Shown here piece by piece: positions 55,929 to 64,000 of a DNA stretch of 64,000 nucleotides. Below the pieces are notes generated by a model. It saw only the letters and a list, made by a program, of their open reading frames with translations. It had not been told where the DNA came from and did no database searches. Where the stretch lies: the NCBI RefSeq assembly GCF_018446385.1, contig NC_055992.1, positions 57,054,799 to 57,118,798 on the forward strand, in the 5' to 3' direction. How positions within the stretch are numbered: the first letter of the stretch is position 1; every line of letters begins with the position of its first letter. The DNA comes from Zingiber officinale (lineage: Eukaryota > Streptophyta > Magnoliopsida > Zingiberales > Zingiberaceae). The position numbers and the translations under genes are program-made.

Positions 55929-58843
55929 TGTAAAATACCGGAAAATAGGCTAATATTAATAAGGGAATTTTCCAGAATTTTTGGAAATTTTTCGGGAATT
56001 TTTCGGAACTTGTATGGACGAGTTTACAGGGATAAAATTGGGCCCCAGGAAAGCCTGTTTGGGTTACTCCATTTAAGTGAGGAAATATTTATATTTCCTT
56101 TTCTTTTTATATTTTCTTTTTCTTATTCTTATTTCTTTCTTCTCCCCGTGACCTCACCCGCACCTTTCTTCTTCTCTCACGCCGAAGCTCTAACTACCTG
56201 CGGCAGTTCTTCTTCTCCTCTGCCGACGCCTCCTTCCTCTCGCGTCTCCTGATCGCTACAGCCGACACCGGCAGACGAGAGCCGCTATCCGAGCCCTAGC
56301 CTCTCCGATCTCCTCACGGCGCCACCTTTCCTCTGTGCCCTAGCCAGCCCGGCCGACCAGCGACTTCTCCTCCCTTCCTCTGGTCCGACGAGTTGCCACC
56401 GGCCTTCCTTTTTGCTCTAGCGCCGGCTGCCACCACCATTGTGCCTGCCGACACCGCCGTCTTCGACCCCAGCGCCGACCTCCTCCACTTGGCCGTGCTC
56501 TAGACTCCTCAGCATTAGCGCCGACTCTTCTTCTCCTTTTCCGAGTGGAGGTTGCTTCCACGTTGTGCTGTTCAGTGGGTTTAGGAATTAGGGTTGGCTA
56601 TGGGTTGTTCTTGGGTCCGACAGCCACCTTCCAGCGGCTACTTTCCTCCGACAAAACATCCTTGTTGCGAATTGAGGTAAGATGAGTAAATTTATTTTCT
56701 TGAATTTAAGTTGTTATTGGAATAATATGGTTGAATCCCAAATCTGATCCGGGGTCTCCACTTTTGCCATTTCCTTTGATCAGAACAGTATACTGGAATC
56801 CTGAAGAGAAGTGGTTGCTGTGGGTTGTTTCTTGGTTCAGCAGTCGCAGTATGGACTGTGTATCAGTTGAGGAGGGTGAGAAGTGAGATCTTGATCTCTG
56901 AGTTACGATGATGAGTTGCCGATTGACTGCTATACTTTAAGGTGAGCATCTGTGCAGTGATAAATTTTTAAGTTAGTTAAGTGTGGATTATTGATGTAGG
57001 GTATTTGATTTAGAGGGCAACACCATTTACCTCGCTTCGGTCAGGTTTACTGGCAGCAAGAACGGCTGAGAAGTAAGGTAAGGTGTGGAGCATTTGATAC
57101 ATGCTATAGATCATTGTTTTGATTCGATTATTTTTAGATAGATGATCATGTGTAGATTAATTCTTGTATGCAGGATGATGGTCTTGTGATTAGGAATTTA
57201 TTTAGCTATTTGTTTATACTTAGCTAAATTGTAGGATTTATCACAGGACCTAGACACGAGACGAGTATCTCGGCGTCGGATTTGGACTGATTGGACTTTT
57301 TCTATTGGAGGCGGGTACTTTTGACTTATGTCATTTGATATGCTTAGTAATTAAATTAACATGTTGTATTAATTGTGTTTCTTATCTGTTTTCGGTTAAT
57401 CACTACCCAAATCTTACATGCTTGATTGATTGATTGGTTTTGCATCTCAGGTATATTTTACCTGTTTATACATGCTTACAGGGGTAGTGATATGTCATGC
57501 TTGACCATGTTCAGGACCTAGGTTTTATACCTTCTGTATACCTTTGGATTGTTTTGGATTCGTTGACCTTTGATGCATTTTTATATATATGTGGATTAGG
57601 TCAGGATATTCTTGTGGTTAGTGCCATGCACCATTTGCATGATTGCATGCTGTGCGATAGTCCGCTCCATTATTGTTGAGCACATCGCCAGTTACATGGA
57701 TCTGCACACACCACCACTCATGGGTTAGTGGTCGATTCAGGCTGAGTGTGTTGCAGCAGGGACTCTGTTAGGCACCGTTGGTCCGCTCATGGGTAGTGTG
57801 ACACAACGTGTTATCCGGCAGGGATTCCTCCTCGTCTTTGAGTACCGGGAGTTGAGAGCATTGCGCTCCCCCATCTATGATTTGGGGTAGGAGGATAGGT
57901 GTACTCCGATAGCATCCCGTCCACTCGGTCACTCATCAGGAGTAGTGACGACAGAGTGCACGGTTGTCACAACCCTACCCACTCGGCCTCACTATTGTGT
58001 GTGAGATGATCGATTGGCGTCAGGGGTGACCAGGACGCATCATTGGCATCATATGCATGATGCATTTATTGCTTGTGTTTGTGTTTGCTGCATTTATATG
58101 CTGCATATTGTTTGGATACCTATGTTTGACATGCATACAGGATTTCCTTATCCCTCGGACTGTTTGACCTTATACTCAGGACCTGGTTAGTACAGTATTC
58201 TCCTGTTTATTTCAGATGCATTCTTATCTTTCTTATCAGGAGACTGTACGCATGATTAGTGCTAGGTGTTGTTTCTTTACTTTGCATATCAACTGTACCT
58301 GCTGAGTGTTGGACTCACCCCGCCTCCATTGTTGTTATTTTCAGGTTGATGCTGTCAGGAGGGAGTTCCAGTCGCTAGTCCCCACTGCACGTAGTGCTAC
58401 TCCGCTGCTGGTTTTTGAGTTGTTTCATTTTAGCTTTTCGCTATCAGACTTTATTTTAGTTTTGTTTTGGACTTACATATGGATATTGTATGGAATCTTT
58501 CCGTTGGATGGACTTTTAGTATGATTTGGATTTACTCTACTACATGCCTGCCTGGACGGCATAAGAGGTAAGAAAAATCGGATTTGGGCTTTACGAGTGT
58601 AGTTGAGTAGGGTTGATTTCGAGTCAGAGTATTACTATGTTGTTTATTTTATTAACTGCGTGGTTGTGACAGCCAGAGGCTGAATACATATATAAACTGC
58701 GTGGTGATTGATTTTATTTACTGTTATTATTCCAGCCGCCTGTGGCTGAGTATTTAGTGCTTGTAGAAAATTTTGATTGTCCGCCGTACAGGGGAGATGC
58801 TGCCGAAATTTTCTCGGACAGGGACTCTTCTGGGGGCGTGACA
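55929..58843 (+). repeat. 5' LTR of gypsy element K
   Basis: It is 2915 bp, from TGTAAAATACCGG to GGGCGTGACA. It has a CT- and GC-rich leader (56110-56640), a donor-like GAG|GTAAGA (56674-56682), a long body, and an acceptor-like TTATTTTCAG (58335-58344) after a GACTCACCCC block. A terminal hairpin (CCGAAATTTTCTCGG, about 58803-58817) precedes the end. The open frames at 55863-56252, 56340-56561 and 58306-58524 lie in the LTR and are not supported as genes. Confidence 0.92.
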
Positions 58844-58849
58844 ATTTAG

Positions 58850-59026
58850 TGGTATCAGAGCACAGGTATACGATCTTTTGTTTTCGTATTTTTGATGTTT
58901 TGGATAACCTGATACCAATTTATTTACTTGGTATCAGAGCGCCAAGTTTGGCGATACTTGTTGGATTTTTTTTTGTATTATGGATTTTTGGGATTTATCT
59001 GATACCAATTTATTTGGTATCAGAGC
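58850..59026 (+). promoter_or_regulatory. Triplicated primer-binding site of element K
   Basis: Three perfect copies of TGGTATCAGAGC lie at 58850-58861, 58929-58940 and 59015-59026. The first is in the normal position, 6 bases after the LTR. The second and third are each preceded by GATACCAA, making an inverted repeat GATACCAA...TTGGTATC that could fold the site into a stem. Initiator tRNA-Met pairing at the first site is standard. Use of the others is unknown. Confidence 0.85.
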
Positions 59027-61975
59027 GGGTTATGATACCTGCTTTTGGTATTCTGGAGATTTATCGGATACCTGTTGTTGGTATTCTGGATATTTGGGTT
59101 AGCCAGGTTTGCGAGTCAAACTGGGCATTATCGGATTTTCGATATGGTTATGTTTCGAATTTCCGTTTCGGATTTATTTGGATTTTCGGCGATATGCTTG
59201 TTCGGAATTTTGAGGTCAAATTGGGGACTGGACAACGACGGAACATCTCCAGACGGCATACAGGTATGATGTTAATTTGATAATTATGACATGTATTAGC
59301 ACTTTATCTTTAGTACTTGTCTGGTTGTTGTAACACATATTATATGTGATGGGATAGCCATTGAGCATGATTGATCTAATAGAGATCAAGGATTATAGTC
59401 TCTGGTGATTTTTCAGATCATACCATCAGTAGTTTTGGCTTCTGTTACTACTAGTAGGAGATTGAGGCATATACCAGCCTCTGCTATTGTTAGCTGGGTA
59501 GTGGATGATACCCATATATTCCTGTGGACTTAGCCAGGAGAGTTTTATACTCATATCTTTTGGATATTAGGGTACCAGGTACGATGGAAATTGGTCATTG
59601 GGGGTTACCATGTTTGATCATTGTTGAGAATGGTTTGAGGTTGAGGGATATTGTGAGATAAGATATTATGATATGTTGATTTCTAATGATTTATGAGAGT
59701 AAATGTTATGTGGTTGTCTGATGATCAATTACTAGATATTTGTTTTGATGATTTATATTTGGGTTGTCATTGATGGTGACATAGTGAGTGTCATTTATGA
59801 TATTCACAGGTTTGATGATTATGATTGGTGATCAGATTATAAATTGGGTGTTGGAGAGTTTTACGGTTGAATGTACCTATGAGATTTTAATAAATCTGGT
59901 TGGTTATGGATAGTTAACAGGATGAAAAAAAAAATGATATATGCTTCCTCTGATATGGGACTATGTGGAAAAATAATGATTGATATTTTGAATGCTAACT
60001 TGCCCTCATGTGGAGTGGAGATTTATTCATCTGATATAGTGTGGGCTGATGTTTTTGAGGATGAAGATGAGAGTGTCTTGATGTTCTTAAATTCTGACTT
60101 TTCTTTTGGGTCGTACACATTTATACATATGATATTATGTGGTTGGATATACCTTAGTTGCTTGTGGAGGATTAAGGTATTTTTGATTAGTTAGTAGATG
60201 AATGATTTAGTTTTGTTGGTTGATCAGTAGAGGATTGCCATACTCTATTTTTAGAGGTTCGAACCTTTAGGTTATTTGTGCTTAGTTATGTATCTAGAGC
60301 ACATTTGAGTACATGTTTTGTACTGACGTGAAAATGACTGATTTAGCCATATATCATTATCGGCTTGGATAGGTTATAAAGGATCGATGTATCCTATTCC
60401 ATGAAGATTTTGACCGTGGATTGTATATACCTGGTGGGATAACTTAGAGGGTGCTTTGGGATATGTGACCCCGCTGATGTAAGGAAGTGTAGAGCTAATT
60501 GCTTAACACTTATGAGATACAATAGTTACTAGTGTATACTGGGAGAGTACATTTGGATTTATGATGATAAAATTTTCCCTATTAGATATAGTCTTGGTGG
60601 TGTATGACATTGACTGGCAATGTTATACCACGGTGTGTATATTTTTCTTGTCCGGTACCAGTTCCTTTGAACCTAGAGCAGAGTTGTTACTGGATGATTA
60701 GGCTGCTTTATTTTGGGTTTCCTTTGATTGATGTATTCATGCTTGATACATATGCATGAATTTTGTTTAGATATACCGGTAACCCATGAGTGTTGGTAGC
60801 ATAAGGTTGGTCTCTTTGATTGAGCTGGTATGCTGATTTTACATGTATATCATGATTGTTTTGGGTTGTAGGAGTCCTGTGGTAGACTGTCCATTTGCAA
60901 GTAGTATATGTATCCATGTTCTGATATGGTTTGAAGGTTCCTTGTGGATCATAGATATGTAGTTGGGTGTATGTATCTGGAGGTATTATTGAAGATATCT
61001 TGTTGAATGAATCCGAGATGTAGTATAAGTACATCGGTGGTGTTTTGATGGAGGTATTTTGTCGATTTAATCTGAGTTGTGATATGTACATATGTGTTTG
61101 GTGTGGTATCTGAGGTATCATTTTTGATTATGTTTGATATGTGAGTGCACCTGGTTTAGTATGCTTTATTGAAAGTATATGTTGGTTATACTCTTGGCAT
61201 AGGTGTATATATGCCATGTGAGGTTGTTTGAGGTGTATTGTCGATTATACCTATATTGATTTTGCACACGTATTCGGTATGTATTGTTAGAGGTATCATA
61301 CTGAATATACTTGAGTTGTATGTTTGGTGTATAATGATTGGAGGATTTTGTTGATCATACATATGTTGTGTTAGCATGTGTGCTAGGTGTATACATTGGT
61401 AGCAGTATAATGATTATACTTATACTGAATGCAGAATGTGGAGTGACTGCATTATGTCATTTGTTGAATTAACCCATCAACTAATTTTCCTATCAGTGGA
61501 TGATCCACTAGGATGCTGATAGAGTTGATGATGGATTTGATTAGTTACTAGGTTGTTATATCCTAGGCTAACCACAGCGAATTGTGGTAGAAAGATCTTG
61601 TACAGTCTCTAGCTGGATAGTTAGGTGCCTTGGGGTACTTAGGTATTATTTGTGGTGGAGCGTTGCTCCCACATATCACGGATTGCTGGTAGCGGAGCAT
61701 TGCTCCTATATTTATTACAGATACATATTTCAGATTATTTGTGGTGGAGTGTTGCTCCCACATATTGAGGATTTCTTGTGGTAGAGCATTGCTCCCACAT
61801 ATGTGGTGTTTCCTGTGATGAGCGTTGCTCTCACCTTGGAGGATTTATTCTTTGGTGATTTATGTTATTGATGATCAGATTTTTTTTGATTTATTATTGG
61901 AGATCTTATGGATAGGAATGTCTGTGATACGGACATTATGTGTATTGGTTTTTGCCATATAGGCTTACAGTAGCT
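59027..61975. other. Degenerate interior of K, no gag recognised
   Basis: About 2.9 kb lies where gag and protease should be. I find no zinc knuckle, DSGA-type protease motif or Gag signature. Diverged TGTATAATGATTGGAGG-like and GGAGGTATT-like repeats of roughly 70-75 bp occupy about 60950-61440. The open frames at 58777-59280, 59922-60194 and 60708-61121 are not convincing. Confidence 0.6.
61645..61840. repeat. Tandem GGAGC-GCTCC hairpin repeat in K
   Basis: Five copies of (G)GAGC(G/A)TTGCTC(C), at about 61658, 61697, 61747, 61785 and 61820, each usually followed by CACATAT. Each copy is itself an inverted repeat. The spacing is 35-50 bp. Confidence 0.85.
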
Positions 61976-61979
61976 TAGA

Positions 61980-63514
61980 TGTTTTCAGGGACTCGATGAT
62001 CCTAGTATGTCGAGGATGTTTGGATAGGTGTCCATTATCTTTGTGGACGATGTTGTGATCTATTACGGATTCGAGGTGAGTCACGTACACTACCTTTGCA
62101 TAGATCTAGTGATGATTCGACGAGAACATCTATATGTGCTTATCAGTAGTGCTGGTTTGGATTGTCTTTTGTTATGATGTTTGGGACACACGGTCACCAG
62201 TAGGAGTGTACCGTGGTTCCACAGGAGATAGAGGTTGTTACTGTTTGGAGCAGCCGAAATCAGTGTAGAAGATCCGCAGTCTTTTGTGACTCGCAGGATA
62301 TTACAGACCTTTCGTCGAGGGTTTCTTTCGCATAGCTATGCTACTTTCACGCGTGACCAAGAAAGGCGTGAAGTTTACTTGGACTGAGGATTGTAAGATC
62401 AGCTTCTAGGAGCTGAAGCGGAGACTAGGGTCGGCTTTGATTTTTGGTTTTTTTTTTACCTTCGGAAGAGGACGAATTTGTCCTCTACACCGACGCGTCT
62501 CTACAGGGTATGGGTGCTGTTCTGAGGTAGCACGGTAGAGCGTTCTTATATGCTTCTCGATAGTTGAGGGAGCCTAAGAAGAAAATACTCAGTTCATGAT
62601 CTGGAGTTGGCCGCTATTATTTTTGCCTGGCGGCAGTACCTGTATGATATTACATTGAGATTCTCACTGACCATCGGAGTCTCAAATATCTGTTCACTCA
62701 GAAGGAACTTAATCTTCGACCGAGGACATAGATGGAGTTCCTGAAGGATTATGATTGTACCATTAGCTATCACCGGGGAAAAGCTAATGTAGTTGCCAGT
62801 CCACTTAGCCAGAAGTCCAGAGGGACTTTAGCTTGTCACCGAGTTGTGGTCACAGACTTGATTCAGGGTTTCTCCGAGTTAGACATTGAGGAGCAGAGAC
62901 AGACAGAGAAGGGTATTCTTGTTACGATGGTTGCTCAGTCGTTGATCAGGAAGAGAATCCGAGAGACCCAGTTGTTGAGACCTCATGGAGCTCAACGTGA
63001 GGCAAAGTGGTCCATATTATTAGCAGAGGATGTCAGAGGCATAAGACTGCTAGAAGTGTTATGCTGACCGGAGTCGGAGACCCTTAGAGTTCTCCATTTG
63101 CGACCAGGTGTTTCTGCGAGGTTGACCCACGAAAGGGGTGAAGAGATTGGCCTCAGAGGTAAGCTAGCTTCGCGATACATGGGACCTTTCCAGATCTCGG
63201 AAAGGATTGGAGCAGTAGTTTATCGGTTGGCACTATTGCCGTCCTTGGCAGGCGTTCACGCCGTATTCCACGTATTTACGCTGAGTAGATACGTACCCGA
63301 TCTGATACATGTGTTGATAGATAATCTCAGTTTCCTTCAGCCTGACGTCACCTATGAGGAGGTTCCGGTATGGATTTTAGACCGGAAAGAGCGTCAGTTG
63401 CGGAACAAGACTATCCAACTGGTTAAAGTTGGATGGCAGCACCATTCGGGTGAGGAGGCTACTTGGAAGCTCAAGGATACTATCCGAGCTCGATACCCCC
63501 ATCATTTCCCTTGA
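61980..63514 (+). pseudogene. Gypsy Pol remnant of K: RT, RNase H, integrase C-terminus
   Basis: The RT catalytic box reads IFVDDVVIYY (about 62038-62070), followed by RREHLY (62116). The RNase H region has VKFTWTEDCKISF, EDEFVLYTDASLQGMGAVL (about 62468-62525), ILTDHRSLKYLFTQKELNL and EFLKDYDCTISYHRGKANVV (62735-62797). The chain then skips the integrase zinc finger and D,D,E core and resumes with LRGKLASRYMGPFQISERIG, VFHVFTLSRYVPD and a chromodomain-like tail (TYEEVPVWILDRKERQLRNK, HSGEEATWKL) to a stop at 63512-63514. Many stops and frameshifts are present before 63098, but the last 138 codons are open. Confidence 0.88.
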
Positions 63515-63624
63515 GATATGTGATTTAATTTACCATTCAGCATTCATACGCTGTACCTGTTGTTAGTGTTTGCTAATGGTAGATAACAAAATTTGGGGAC
63601 CAAATTTTTATTAGTGGGGGAGAA

Positions 63625-64000
63625 TGTAAAATACCGGAAAAATAGGCTAATATTAATAAGGGAATTTTTCAGAATTTTTGGAATTTTTTTCGGGAATTTT
63701 TCGGAACTTGTATGGACGAGTTTACGGGGATAAAATTGGGCCCCAGGAAAGCCTGTTTGGGTTACTCCATTTAAGTGAGGAAATATTTATATTTCCTTTT
63801 CTTTTTATATTTCCTTTTTCTTATTCTTATTTCTTTCTTCTCCCCGTGACCTCACCCGCACCTTTCTTCTTCTCTCACGCCGAAGCTCTAACTGCCTGCG
63901 GCAGTTCTTCTTCTCCTCTGCCGACGCCTCCTTCCTCTCGCGTCTCCTGATCGCTACAGCCGACGCCGGCAGACGAGAGCCGCTATCCGAGCCCTAGCCT
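63625..64000 (+). repeat. 3' LTR of element K, cut by the window end
   Basis: It starts TGTAAAATACCGG after a purine-rich TTAGTGGGGGAGAA (63611-63624), the likely second-strand primer. It matches the first roughly 370 bp of the 5' LTR with only a few differences. Confidence 0.92.

Larger units (their letters stand above)
55929..64000 (+). mobile_element. Gypsy (Tekay/Del-like chromovirus) element K, partial
   Basis: The 5' LTR (55929-58843), primer site, degenerate interior and 3' LTR (63625 to the window end) are all in plus orientation. The left target duplication candidate is TAAAG (55924-55928). Pol remnants run from about 61980 to 63514. Gag, protease and the integrase catalytic core are missing or unreadable. 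The visible 376 bp of the 3' LTR differs from the 5' LTR at fewer than about ten positions, so K inserted recently despite its ruined interior. Confidence 0.9.

Noticed and set aside
58777..59280. 167-codon frame after the K LTR
   Set aside because: It covers the primer-binding sites and stem repeats. The hydrophobic residues come from T-rich non-coding DNA, and there is no Gag signature.

Overview
The window is a stretch of repeat-rich nuclear DNA from a flowering plant, probably one with a large genome. I find no intact host gene. Nearly every recognisable segment is a transposable element, and most are inserted into one another. The lineage rests on plant Ty1/copia and Ty3/gypsy (chromovirus-like) proteins, the initiator-tRNA(Met) primer site TGGTATCAGAGC beside many LTRs, a CACTA transposon, a Mutator-like transposase, and captured fragments of plant genes (LRR kinase, PPR, ALG9-like, CDK/MHK-like kinase). 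The species cannot be fixed from sequence alone.

Layout. (1) 1-3671: 5' end of a minus-strand copia element (J) with an intact gag reading frame; its LTR ends inside a gypsy LTR (3672-4601). (2) 4602-5214: decayed copia-type LTR. (3) 5214-19545: a decayed copia pol (C) split by a three-level nest that resolves to the base: solo gypsy LTR D (5318-19084, TSD AAAAT) contains solo LTR A (7585-11339, TSD GTTCT), whose right target-site copy was hit by element B (11342-19037, TSD ACAGT/ATAGT), a non-autonomous element with 3.3-kb LTRs. (4) 20434-39520: copia element E, with an extra reading frame upstream of gag. Its reverse transcriptase is split by F (25844-36644, TSD GGATA), a tandem array of five LTRs and four gag-only internal units. 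(5) 40470-45862: a roughly 590-bp tandem repeat whose third unit is split by G (41661-45746, TSD GGTTT), a gag-only relative of F. (6) 45970-47722: Mutator-like transposase remnant, cut by copia element H (LTR 47723-48777 and a broken gag). H is cut by a CACTA element (49807 onward) carrying pieces of at least four host genes. The CACTA element is cut by gypsy element K (55929 to the window end).

Common themes. The copia families have unrelated LTR sequences but share one promoter plan: CpG-centred palindromes or inverted repeats, often paired about 20 bp apart, just upstream of the TATA box. The gypsy-type LTRs share another plan: an early promoter, a CT-rich first exon, a splice-donor-like site, a long AT-rich body and a late acceptor-like site. 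LTRs A and B also carry antisense tRNA-like A/B boxes. Stop codons in E, G and H fall mostly at tryptophan positions (TGG to TGA/TAG), as expected from deamination of methylated cytosine. B, F, G and K have similar LTR pairs but grossly deleted interiors, so they probably moved with proteins supplied by other elements.
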